NCBI GenBank assembly: GCA_965199905.1
Contig: OZ241366.1
Location: 2,418,001 to 2,482,000, forward strand
Length of the DNA: 64,000 nt
Direction of reading: 5' to 3'
Origin: Ilyomonas sp965199905
GTDB taxonomy: Bacteria > Bacteroidota > Bacteroidia > Chitinophagales > Chitinophagaceae
Part shown: piece after piece, positions 9,601 to 18,900 of the stretch
Position numbering within the stretch: position 1 is the first letter of the stretch
How the letters are laid out: each line of letters opens with the position of its first letter
Position numbers and translations under genes: made by a program
The notes under the pieces: model-generated
Database searches by the model: none
Told to the model about the DNA's origin: nothing
The model's input: only the letters and a program-made list of their open reading frames with translations

Positions 9601-9977
9601 CAGGGACCGGGTCTGCCGGCAACATTGGCATCGTAAGTAATGTCTTCAAATGTCATCTTGCCTTTGTTGAGGTACAATTTGTTATCGACTGCATTGCCTG
9701 AAAAATAAATGTCGGGCAAGCCATCCCCATTTACATCACCTACAGCCACGCCACCACCGTTGTAATAATATTCATACATCAGCACATTCGTGTTCAGGGT
9801 TTCTTTTATCTCATTGTTGAAGTCTATACCGGTTTGTTCTGGTGTTAATAATGCAAAGATTGGTTCTTCTTTATGCAAAGAATTATTGTTGTCATTGGAG
9901 GAGCACCCTGACAAAAGATTAATAAGTAAAACAACCAGAACTATTGCACCAAAGCGTAAATAAAAACAACGTCGCAA
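6633..9977 (-). CDS. FG-GAP/VCBS repeat lipoprotein with ASPIC/UnbV domain
   Basis: 1114 residues. An N-terminal membrane segment ends in the lipobox LLSGC (Cys25). The body carries many FG-GAP/VCBS repeats with calcium-binding DxNxDGxxD loops (for example DVNGDGLPDIYF, DLNNDGWPDMYI, DMNGDGKPDLVI), forming one or two beta-propellers. Between the repeat blocks is an ASPIC/UnbV-type segment (GAKVFLYTKGKQQYEEQMPSRGFQSS...LHFGLG). Such proteins are surface-exposed and commonly accompany SusCD in Bacteroidota; a glycan or protein binding role is suspected, not shown. It follows SusD by 104 bp, with a hairpin between them that may lower its expression relative to SusCD. Confidence 0.88.
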   Translation of the reverse strand: MRRCFYLRFGAIVLVVLLINLLSGCSSNDNNNSLHKEEPIFALLTPEQTGIDFNNEIKETLNTNVLMYEYYYNGGGVAVGDVNGDGLPDIYFSGNAVDNKLYLNKGKMTFEDITYDANVAGRPGPWKTGVTMADVNGDGLLDIYVCYSGKLSPAKRVNQLFINQGNDKQGVPSFREEAEEYGLADSSFSTQAYFFDYDRDGDLDMLLLNHNPNSLPVLDSASTAAELKQADSYVGIKLYKNNNDSFINITATSGINSSSLTYGLSAGIADLNNDGWPDMYICDDYTVPDYLYINNKNGTFTDVKRTALGHTTHFGMGNDVADINNDGLPDIISLDMLPEDNHRQKMLMAPDNYEKYDLMLSSGFYYQYMRNMLQVNNGNGTFSEVGQLAGISNNDWSWAALLADYNNDGWKDLFVTNGYTRDYTNMDFLKYMNDFIQNNSGDIRRQNVLDLVQKMPSSDVKSYLFKNNGNLTFSNETAAWGITQSSNSNGAAYADLDNDGKLDLIVNNINKPAFIYHNISAQQKENNYLQIKLEGADKNTEGTGAKVFLYTKGKQQYEEQMPSRGFQSSVSPVLHFGLGSSVTIDSLRIIWLSGKQQVLQNIKANQILTLQEKNATTLYQYKVAGKTLFAEVRSPVDFQHPANHINDFKRQPLLINPMSFSGPCMVKADVNGDGLEDVFTGGEPGTAGALYIQQKGGKFMLIKQPAFEQDKMSDDADAMFFDANGDGFADLYVASGGYHNFEPDDALLQDRLYLNDGKAHFTKATDALPKMLASKSCVRIADINGDGHPDVFVGGRVVPGRYPETPESFLLINDGNGHFTNEIKTLAPSLQKAGMITDAAWVDLNGDKRQDLIVTGEWMPVTVLINVNGKLEDKTNSYFDKPCNGWWNKILVHDMNGDGKPDLVIGNQGLNTQCKVSEKEPAELYYKDFDDNGSIDPVLCFYIQGKSYPYVTRDELLDQMSNMRTRYTNYADYADQTLTDIFSKDDLKDAGHLTATCLQTSCFEMGNDGKFHSKPLPAEAQQSPIFTITPLDYNNDGKEDLLLCGNINKARLRFGKYDANYGVLLQGNAKGGFTYVPQWQSGFNLHGDVRSVLDINNTLLFGINQSSSVAYKPQ

Positions 9978-10014
9978 TCGAAAAAAATTAGAATGGAAAG
10001 ATAGATAAATAGAA

Positions 10015-10044
10015 AATCAGTGCCGGTAGTTACCGACACTGATT
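10015..10044 (-). terminator. Hairpin after SusD (terminator or attenuator)
   Basis: AATCAGTG pairs with CACTGATT, then after one C-A mismatch CGGTA pairs with TACCG around a 2-nt loop. On the minus strand the hairpin is followed by TTTCTATTT. It lies between the SusD stop and the FG-GAP start, so it could end most SusCD transcripts while allowing read-through. Confidence 0.55.
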
Positions 10045-10081
10045 CTTAAAACAAAGCTTGTATTTAGGGCGAAAATTTTGC

Positions 10082-11986
10082 TTATTGATCGTACCCCGGA
10101 TTTTGAATCAGCTTAGATTTTGTTTTATCCTCAGGATCTACATTTTTATTTAATTCATCGCGGCTGAAGGGGCGGAAATACATTTTATCTAACCATTGCC
10201 GGTTTTCGTGAGCAACATCTATTACCGGAGAATACGTATAATCATAAATTGTTTCATCGTGATGATAAGGCTTTGTCATTGATTTTCCTGGTTTGAATTT
10301 TCCCACTATATTAATAAATGTGAGTTTTCTGCCTAAGGTTTCGGAAGCTATCATCCATCTGCGTGTGTCGTGATAACGTTGTTCTTCATAAGCCATTTCT
10401 AGCCTTTTTTCTTTCCGGTATTGTTGCCGTAAGCCATCCTGTGTGGTTTCGGTAATAGCAGGCATACCAGCCCGGAAGCGAATACGGTTTAGCCATAAAG
10501 TTGCTTCGGTTAATTGATTTAATTCAATTGATGTTTCGATATAATTAAACACCGCTTCAGTATAGCGAAAGAACGGCCAGGGAATATTTTGCCGGTCTCT
10601 GTTATCTACAATGTCTGGATTCGGATCAATAAATTTACGCATATAAAAACCCGTGCGGCTGCCATTCCAATCTTCTATTGTACTGCTGCGTGTATCCAGG
10701 CCTTTCCATATAATCTGTTTGCCATCATCTATTAAATCGTATTCACCCGTTTGAATTTGGTTTGCGGGATCTACATCTCCTGAAATTTTATCGCGGGGTT
10801 TCCAGTTTGAACCATCATACATAACCGTAGCATACATTCTTGGATCACGGTTTTTGTATGGGTCGGCTTTCATTTCCGGTTTGCTCCAGTCGAAGTTGGA
10901 GCCATCCATCATTTCATAATCATCAACCAATAATCCAATGGGCGTATTGCCGGCCCAGCAATGATAACCATTTGGGCCATTGTACAGCCCGATTTGACGT
11001 GCACCTTCGTCCTGGTCGGGTATAAAGTAACGGGCGAAGATTAATTCACTTCCTGCAGCAGGATCTGCCACCTTACTGCCACCGCCCATTGATAAGGCAA
11101 TATAATTGGCTGTACCTTCCGCAGAAGATACCGGCTCGGTAAGTGCCAGCTTATAACCGGTTCCCATGTCAACTACTGCTTTGGCTGCTGCCTGCGCTGC
11201 CTGCCAGCGGGCAGTGCGATCGCCGCTTATATAGCCAAGCAATTGAGGATTAGCATAAGAAGCAATTACTGAAGATTTTGCTTTTGCAGTAGGTATATCA
11301 TGAAGATCGCTGGCGGCATAAATAAGAATCCTTGATTTTAGGGCCATAGCTGCTAAAACAGTAGCTCTTCCTTTATCCAGGTTAAACCCGCTAAGCATGG
11401 TAGCAGCCGTATCACAATCACCTATAATGAGGTTTACACAATCTTCAAAACTGTTTCTGGCAATAGAATAATCCTGATTCAAATCGTAAACTCCGGTAAT
11501 AATGGGCACACCGCCATAATATCGTACCAACTGATGATAATAATAGGCACGCAAAAAATGCAGTTCCCCATTTAAACGGCGCTTTAACGAAGAATCAGAA
11601 AATGAACCTTCTGCATTGATGTTGATCAATCCTAAATTACATGCACGAATTGCATTGTACATATTTGCCCAGTCGTAAGTACCATCTACCCAGCCTAAGT
11701 TTGATGGGTTTAAGCTGCCTTCATTCACGGTGTTGATGCTGCGGCCTGTGTGTGTAAATACCGCTTCGTCTGACAGCGATGCCAGCATTTGCTCGTTAAA
11801 ACCACCGGCATACAATTGTGCGTAACAACCATTTACATAAACCTGCGATAGTGCACCGTCGCCCCAGGTAAGTGAAGATGATATCTGATTTTTCGGCGTG
11901 AGGTTCAGAAAATCTTTTTTGCAGGAAGCCAAAAAAAGAAGCGCCGAAACTGATAAAATGAAAAGATGATTTATTTTTTTTCTCAT
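10082..11986 (-). CDS. SusD/RagB-family surface glycan-binding lipoprotein
   Basis: 634 residues with the lipobox FLASCKKDFLNL (Cys22), a typical SusD start. The N-terminal tetratricopeptide-like helices (GELHFLRAYYYHQLVRYYGGVPI) and the C-terminal block (WLNRIRFRAGMPAI, RREKRLEMAYEEQRYHDTRRW-like motif) define RagB/SusD. It is a little longer than typical 500-600-residue members. SusD proteins sit on the outer face of the outer membrane as a lid on the partner TonB receptor and help capture oligosaccharides. It starts 10 bp after the SusC stop, so the two are translationally linked. The ligand is unknown. Confidence 0.95.
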   Translation of the reverse strand: MRKKINHLFILSVSALLFLASCKKDFLNLTPKNQISSSLTWGDGALSQVYVNGCYAQLYAGGFNEQMLASLSDEAVFTHTGRSINTVNEGSLNPSNLGWVDGTYDWANMYNAIRACNLGLININAEGSFSDSSLKRRLNGELHFLRAYYYHQLVRYYGGVPIITGVYDLNQDYSIARNSFEDCVNLIIGDCDTAATMLSGFNLDKGRATVLAAMALKSRILIYAASDLHDIPTAKAKSSVIASYANPQLLGYISGDRTARWQAAQAAAKAVVDMGTGYKLALTEPVSSAEGTANYIALSMGGGSKVADPAAGSELIFARYFIPDQDEGARQIGLYNGPNGYHCWAGNTPIGLLVDDYEMMDGSNFDWSKPEMKADPYKNRDPRMYATVMYDGSNWKPRDKISGDVDPANQIQTGEYDLIDDGKQIIWKGLDTRSSTIEDWNGSRTGFYMRKFIDPNPDIVDNRDRQNIPWPFFRYTEAVFNYIETSIELNQLTEATLWLNRIRFRAGMPAITETTQDGLRQQYRKEKRLEMAYEEQRYHDTRRWMIASETLGRKLTFINIVGKFKPGKSMTKPYHHDETIYDYTYSPVIDVAHENRQWLDKMYFRPFSRDELNKNVDPEDKTKSKLIQNPGYDQ

Positions 11987-11996
11987 TGTTTTGAAT

Positions 11997-14900
11997 TTAA
12001 AAAGTTACTCTTACACCTGTGCTGACAATTCTTGCCTGTGGATAGTATTGACCACCCTGATTTGTTGATTCCGGATCCCAGATTTTAATTTTATCAAAAA
12101 AGGTTAAAAGATTTAAAGCACTCACATATACTCTTAAATTGCTGATGCCCACACGCTTTCCAATTACATCTGATAAAGAATACCCGATTTCAACATTTTT
12201 TAAACGCATGTAATCATTGCTTTTTAAGAAGTAAGTGTTATTGAAGGCAGAGCCGCCGGTATAATACCTGTTCTGGCGATTGGTTAAGCGGGGATCTACA
12301 CTGCTTGGGTGATCAATCGTCCAGCGATGGTCGTAAGAATATTGCAGGAAGTTGCCAATGTCGCCCGATTCGGTGCGTCCGATATATTGTAAGCCACCGG
12401 TAGCACCCTGGAAGAGAATAGAACAATCAAAGTTTTTATAAGATAAATTGATATTAATACCGCCGGTAAACGTTGGTGTATTTGTTTTTTGAAGACGAGT
12501 TTGATCGTCGGAAGTTATCTTACCATCCGGTGTGTTGTTTGGTTTACCGTCAGCGTCCCGACCACCTATGTCTTTGATTTTCATATCGCCTGGCAAAAGG
12601 TTTCCGGTCAATGCACTATAATCAATTGTATTTTTGTCAATATCAGTCTGGTCAACAAAAACACCATCATACTGATAAGCTAAATAAGAACCGTAGGGAT
12701 TACCGGTAGTACGCTGGTAATCCGGCGCACCCGGCGTTTCATTCCAATCTAAGATTTTGTTTTTAGCATAACCTCCATTTACGCTTATACTGTAAACAAA
12801 ATCATTTGCCTTGTCGCTATAAGTGATTTTAAATTCACCGCCCCGATTTTCCATTTTGCCATAGTTAACCGGAGGCAACTTATTTGTAATACCGGAAGTG
12901 GCAGGTATTGAGCCGCCTAAGTAAGTTAAGATTCTGGAACGTTTGTTATTAAAATAATCAAGCTCAAAGCTTAGCTTACCTTTTAATACAGAACCATCTA
13001 AACCAACATTATAATTATTGGCAAGCTCCCAGGTAAAGTCTTTGTTGGGAACCACAGTTTCGTATAAGGTTTTGGCAATCTGGTCATTCAAAATATAAGT
13101 TCCGAATGCCATGTTAGAAAGATACTGGTACTCTGCCAATACTACACCTCCGGGGAAATAAGGTTCAGCACCCATCTGACCCCAGGAAGCTCTTAATTTC
13201 AGATTATTAAAAACACGGACATTGTTTTTGAAGAAATCTTCTTCTGATAATCTCCATCCGGCAGATAAACCGGGGAAGAAGCCAAACCGGCTTTGCTCCG
13301 GAAACAGGTAAGAGCCGTCATCACGCCATAAAAATTCGGCAATGTATTTTTCTTTATAGTTATAACCAACACGCCCGAAATAGCTAAGTCTTGCTCTTTG
13401 ATATAAAGCTGTATTACCAATCGTTTGTGCCAAAGAGCCGCCGGCAAACAATTGGTCAATAGCCGGCGAAATAAAGTATCTGCGGAAAGCGGTTAAACCG
13501 TCTGCATCCACTTTCTCTCTTTGTACGCCAACCAATGCTGTAACCGCATGATTACCGCCAAATGTATGGCTGTAATCAATAGTTCCAACAAGGTTAACAG
13601 ATAATTCCTGAGAAGCTGATTGAGATAACCTGGGATCGTTAAAGGTAGAACGAACAGAACCTTTTAAGAATGGTGTTGTACCATCATCCTCATACGTGTT
13701 TCCATCCCAGTAATACAATGTCCAAGGTGTTTGCCAGGCACGAACAGTAGAAGATGTTTTGTCTATGGCAGCGGTTCCGGTTATTTTTAAGCCTTCTACA
13801 CCGGGAATCTGAATTTCAACCTTTCCGTTTGTTTGTAGATAATCTCTTTTATCCCTGTTGTACCCGGTTTGGTCTGTAGTAATAACCACCGGATTCTGAC
13901 CGTTTTCTATATCAGGTCCGGGACGGCCGTCGGGCCAAACCGCAATTTCTGTTGGTTTTCCACGCATTGTCATTCTGAAAATATCACCTGCGCCGCCGCC
14001 ATTTGGAAAATGCCTGTATTCCTCACGGGCAAGAATGCCTATTGTGGTTGTAATATATTTGTTGATGCGCGCATCAACATTTAAACGCAAATCGTATTGT
14101 TTGTATCCGGTAGCAGAATTTTTATAATAAGCATCCTGATCGGTGTAGCCAACGGAAGCAAGGTATTTGATGTTATCGCTGCCGCCTGATATCTGAAGAT
14201 TATTTTTTACCTGTGGCGACCATGTTTTTAAAACTGTTTTGTACCAATCGGTGTTTGGATAATGCAAAGGATCTGAACCATCTGCAAATTTTTTGATTTG
14301 ATCCTGTGTATATACAGCGTTTACCGTACCTCCGCCCTGTTTTACGTAAGTACCCGTATTTTGAAACGCCTGATAAGCAGCACTCCATTCTGCAGCAGGT
14401 ACATTATCGTATATGGTTAATTCGTTTCTGATAGTTGCATACTCCGGTGCAGTTGCCATTTCCGGTGTGCGGGTTGGCTGAGACCATCCATAATTAAAAT
14501 CATACGATACGGTTGGCTTTCCGCTTTTGCCTCGTTTGGTTGTAATTAAAATAACGCCATTGGCTGCCCGCGAACCATAGATAGCCGCTGCTGCATCTTT
14601 TAATACAGAAACACTTTCAATATCCTGTGGATTGATGCGGTCTAAGCCACCGGCTCTGTTGGGCACCCCATCTACTACAATTAAAGCATCGCTGTTACCA
14701 TAAGAATTTACACCTCTGATTCTGATTGCAGAGCCATCGTAGCCAGGTTCACCCCCGGCTTGCACCGCTGAAATACCCGGCAGCCGCCCGGCTAAAGTAT
14801 TCGATAAATTGGCTGTGGGTGTTTTTGCCAGTTCTGTACCTTTTACCTGGGCAACCGCACCGGTTACAGTTACTTTTTTTTGCGTACCATAGCCTACTAC

Positions 14901-15242
14901 AATTACGGTTTCCAGTTGTCCGGCATCACCGGCTTTTAATGTAATCTGCAAAAGAGATTCATTACCTGCCGTTACTTCCTGAGTTTGATAGCCAATGTTT
15001 GAAATAACAAGAACAGATTTAGAATTGGGTGCTGTTATAGAGAAAGCGCCGGTTTCGTCTGTTGAAACACCCTTTGTTGTACCTTTTACAACCACTGAAG
15101 CGCCGGACAAGGCTTCGGCCTTTTCGTTAATTACCTTACCTTTTACAGATACCGTCTGCGCATATAGTGAAGCAGTAGCAGAAGTGAGCAGCAAGAGCAA
15201 TACAAAAGCAGTTTTCATCCTTTTCAGAATAGAATTTTTCAT
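11997..15242 (-). CDS. SusC/RagA-family TonB-dependent outer-membrane transporter
   Basis: About 1081 residues starting at MKNSILKRMKTAFVL, which gives a good signal peptide ending at SLYAQ; a farther upstream Met adds only a hydrophilic leader. Order of domains: carboxypeptidase-like regulatory domain (VSVKGKVINEKAEALSGASV), SusC-specific signature around VVVGYGTQKKVTVTGAV, plug with IRIRGVNSYGNSDALIVVDG and VLKDAAAAIYGSRAANGVILITTK, then the 22-strand barrel ending in RIVSTGVRVTF. It forms the import channel with the adjacent SusD. It is transcribed away from the HTCS gene, with a 643-bp divergent promoter region that carries a large inverted repeat. Confidence 0.95.
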   Translation of the reverse strand: MKNSILKRMKTAFVLLLLLTSATASLYAQTVSVKGKVINEKAEALSGASVVVKGTTKGVSTDETGAFSITAPNSKSVLVISNIGYQTQEVTAGNESLLQITLKAGDAGQLETVIVVGYGTQKKVTVTGAVAQVKGTELAKTPTANLSNTLAGRLPGISAVQAGGEPGYDGSAIRIRGVNSYGNSDALIVVDGVPNRAGGLDRINPQDIESVSVLKDAAAAIYGSRAANGVILITTKRGKSGKPTVSYDFNYGWSQPTRTPEMATAPEYATIRNELTIYDNVPAAEWSAAYQAFQNTGTYVKQGGGTVNAVYTQDQIKKFADGSDPLHYPNTDWYKTVLKTWSPQVKNNLQISGGSDNIKYLASVGYTDQDAYYKNSATGYKQYDLRLNVDARINKYITTTIGILAREEYRHFPNGGGAGDIFRMTMRGKPTEIAVWPDGRPGPDIENGQNPVVITTDQTGYNRDKRDYLQTNGKVEIQIPGVEGLKITGTAAIDKTSSTVRAWQTPWTLYYWDGNTYEDDGTTPFLKGSVRSTFNDPRLSQSASQELSVNLVGTIDYSHTFGGNHAVTALVGVQREKVDADGLTAFRRYFISPAIDQLFAGGSLAQTIGNTALYQRARLSYFGRVGYNYKEKYIAEFLWRDDGSYLFPEQSRFGFFPGLSAGWRLSEEDFFKNNVRVFNNLKLRASWGQMGAEPYFPGGVVLAEYQYLSNMAFGTYILNDQIAKTLYETVVPNKDFTWELANNYNVGLDGSVLKGKLSFELDYFNNKRSRILTYLGGSIPATSGITNKLPPVNYGKMENRGGEFKITYSDKANDFVYSISVNGGYAKNKILDWNETPGAPDYQRTTGNPYGSYLAYQYDGVFVDQTDIDKNTIDYSALTGNLLPGDMKIKDIGGRDADGKPNNTPDGKITSDDQTRLQKTNTPTFTGGININLSYKNFDCSILFQGATGGLQYIGRTESGDIGNFLQYSYDHRWTIDHPSSVDPRLTNRQNRYYTGGSAFNNTYFLKSNDYMRLKNVEIGYSLSDVIGKRVGISNLRVYVSALNLLTFFDKIKIWDPESTNQGGQYYPQARIVSTGVRVTF

Positions 15243-15702
15243 AATCGTTTGTAATTTTTGTTTAAGCAAGCAGCCTTGATTACCCTTATGGGAAAAGCAG
15301 ACATTTGATTGAAAGAGACAATAAGAATAATGAATTAAAATGATGCTAAGTGTCGTAAAATGTGTAAGTGATCTTCTTCATGGCAGGTTACATTTTGTAT
15401 GTTAGATAATTAAGAACAGCAACGCAATTCATACTGGCAATGGCAAATTAATATGTCAGCAATTCCTTTTGGCTACAGGGAACATTGTGACTTCTGTGCT
15501 ATCGGTAAGCAACTATATTAGTAATCGTTCTCAGTGTTTTATTCCTTTTGTTTGGTTTTGTATTATGGCAATAAATCAGGCTACGAATAAGAAGCAATCA
15601 TTACGATACAAAACTCCTGTTTAAAACATGTTAAAGATAAGTAAATCATACATTTTTCTTTACATAGCGTACATATTGTTTTTCTGCCTGTCTGTAAATA
15701 GC

Positions 15703-15740
15703 TTTATGGCAGTGAGCTTTATATGTCTCACTACCATAAA
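15703..15740. promoter_or_regulatory. Inverted repeat in the SusC-HTCS divergent promoter region
   Basis: TTTATGG-C-AGTGAG (15703-15716) and CTCACT-A-CCATAAA (15727-15740) form two arms with a single mismatch around a 10-bp spacer. It is the most prominent structure in the gap from 15243 to 15912, which holds no gene. It is a candidate site for the HTCS AraC-type DNA-binding domain or a leader hairpin. Confidence 0.4.
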
Positions 15741-15912
15741 AGTGTTTCCTTTTTAATAAGAGACGAGAGTTCTGATGTCAACGCAGATTCATTTAGAAAT
15801 TACAGGCATGTACATTCTCATCGAAAACGTTGATCAATACATTACTTTTATTTTTGTAGACATTTAGCGAATATTGCCAGAGATTGAAAAAATTAAAACT
15901 TTGTTTTTCTTG

Positions 15913-18900
15913 ATGCCAGGAAATTGGTTAAAAGTTTTACTTGTCGCGTTGCTTGTCAATTGTTTGGCCGCAAGCATTAGTTTGTGTCAGCCTTATCCTT
16001 ACAAGTTCAGCTATCTTACCGTAGATGAAGGATTGTCGCATACCGATGCGAACGATATTGTACAGGACAAGCAAGGTTTTATCTGGATAGCCACTTATTT
16101 CGGCTTAGACCGGTATGATGGATATTCAATCAAAAAATTTTACAATCATGATGTTCCGGTAAATAATGCTTTCAGGAACCGGGTTACCTGTCTTTATCCC
16201 GATGATGATGGTAACATATGGCTGGGCACCGAAGGCGGCTTACAGTGTTTTAATACAAAACTGGAAACCTACACAGACTTTAAAACCGTTCATAGCGAGG
16301 CGATTCCTGATTACCAGAAACTGTATAAACCTCCCGGAAGCTACTTATATAGTTTAAGCAATCAGGTGCTGAAGCTGTTTTTCGTTAAAGGAAACTCTCT
16401 TACCGAACAAAAATTAAATCTGCCGCCGGGTGTTCAGTTTTCGGATATGGCATACGATAAAAAAGGCGTGCTGTATTTGTCAGGTAACAAAGGCATCTGG
16501 CGATTAAATAAGAACAAAGGTTTTGAAAAATTAACCATCACAGGATTGGCTGATGAAAACGTTTCCAGAATGTTTATAAACAAGCAGGATAACCTGTTGC
16601 TGGTAAGCGGAAACAAAATGCTTCTTGCAAACAGGCAACCCAATAAGGCAAATCCTGCGGGCACCGAAACGATAAGTATAACCAAATCTGCCGGTTTTGA
16701 TGGCAACGCAATAAGAAATATTACAGAAGATGATAAATCGAATTATTGGCTGAACACTGGTTCCGCATTGCTCATGTTAGACAATAATCTGACTCTTCTT
16801 CAAACCATTACCAACAGAAGTTACCAGCATAGTATAAACTCAAACGCAATTGATAAAATTTTTATTGACCGTTCGCAATGTTTATGGGTATGCACATTCG
16901 GCGGCGGCGTCAATTATTGCGACCTGAACGAAAAGCTCTTTTATACCCTTCAGCATAACCCGGAAAATGCAAACTCGCTAAGCGGCAACCACATTCGCTC
17001 GGTACTGGAATACGGAGATAGTATTTGGGTGGGCACGCAAGCTGAAGGCTTAAACCTCTACCATGCAAAAAAGCAAACATTTACTCACTACAACACCCAC
17101 AGCACTCCGGTCAAATTAAAAAACGATGCAATTTCATCACTCACCTTTGATGATGATAAAAACTTATGGATAGGCAGTGCTGCCGGAATTGACATCCTTA
17201 AACCGGGCGGAAAAGAATTGTGGAAACCAAAAGGCTACAATCAGTTTCCAGCTTACGTGATTGAAACATTAGCAAAAGACTGTTATGGTAATATCTGGTT
17301 CGGCAATCATGTAAATCAGTTTGGCGTGATATGGAAAAACAAGCAAAATGAGTATCATGTAAAATATTATGGTGAAGGTTATTTTATTTTACCCGATAAA
17401 AACAAACCGCAGCTTTTTGTTTCCAGCACGCATGGATTACAACGGATTATAGTTGATGCCGAAGGAAATATTACGGAAACCTACACTTATCAGGCGACGT
17501 CTAAACCCAATTCGCTAAGCTCTGATTATACTTATCCTGTCTGCAAACAAAACGATAGCACGTATTGGATAGGCACGATGGGCGGAGGTCTGAATCGCCT
17601 GTCATTCGGAACAAACAATCATTCATACACTATAAAATCCTATACCGGCGATTACGGCGTTTTTAAAGATGTAGAAAGCCTGGAGATTGACAATGCCGGA
17701 AATATCTGGATGGGTGGTAATGGCCTGGAACGCCTGAACCCGTCAACCGGTGCCTTGATAAAATATGATAAAAACGACGGGCTGCAGGGTAATAGTTTTA
17801 AAGTAGGGTCTTCCTGGAAAGGAGCTGACGGACGATTGTATTTTGGCGGCATCAATGGACTGAATTATTTTTATGCAAGCCAGATAAAAGCAAACACCAT
17901 TGAGGCACGACCTGTGGTAACGGATATATTAATCAACAACCAGTTGCCGCATTTGGGAAAGTCCGATTCTTCTCATAACTCCATTAACCAGGCAATCAGT
18001 TATAGCCGAAATCTGAATCTTAGTTATTTGCAGAACAACTTTGTTATTTCTTTCTCTGCCATGCATTTTGCCAATCCGCTAAAGTGCAGGTACCGTTATA
18101 AGCTTAACGGGTTTGATAAGGACTGGAGATACACAGACGGAAGCCACCCCAACGCCGCTTACAGCAATCTTGATTACAACAATTACCGGTTTATTGTAGA
18201 AGCTACCAACAACGATGGTGTGTGGAGTAAACGGGTTGCCAAAATTAATATTATTATCACGCCGCCGTGGTGGAAATCTGGTGCTGCCAAAATTATTTAC
18301 GGGTTGCTGATTCTCTCAGCACTCGCAGGAATTTATTTCTATCAGGCAAGATGGTACCGGCTGAAAAGAGAGCTTGCCATTCGCACCATTGATGAAGAAA
18401 AAAGGGAAGAAATACACAGGCAACGCGAAGAACTTTACCAGCAGCAACTTGTTTTCTTTACCAATGTTTCGCATGAGTTTCGCACGCCGCTTACGTTAAT
18501 ATTGGGTCCGCTGGAAAATTTACTTAACCAGAATAAAGATTCTGCACTAACGCATTCTTATCAGCTCATGCAGCGAAATGCAAAACGGCTGATGAATCTG
18601 ATCAGCGAACTGATGAACTTTAAGAAGGTAGCGGATAGCATTGTGGAGCTAAAAGTGCAGCCACTCAACATCAACCAGTTTTGTAAAAACCTTGTTCTTG
18701 AATTTCAAAATTTAGCCACCAGCAAGGATATTGATTTCAGGATGATTGACCATACAAGCAAACATTTCAATGAACCATTAACAGGTATGTTTGATGTGCA
18801 GGTTCTTGAAAAAATCCTTTTTAACCTGTTAAGCAATTCGTTTAAATATACCGGTGTTCATGGCCAGATAACGTTTGAAATATTCTTCCGGTTTGAAGAT

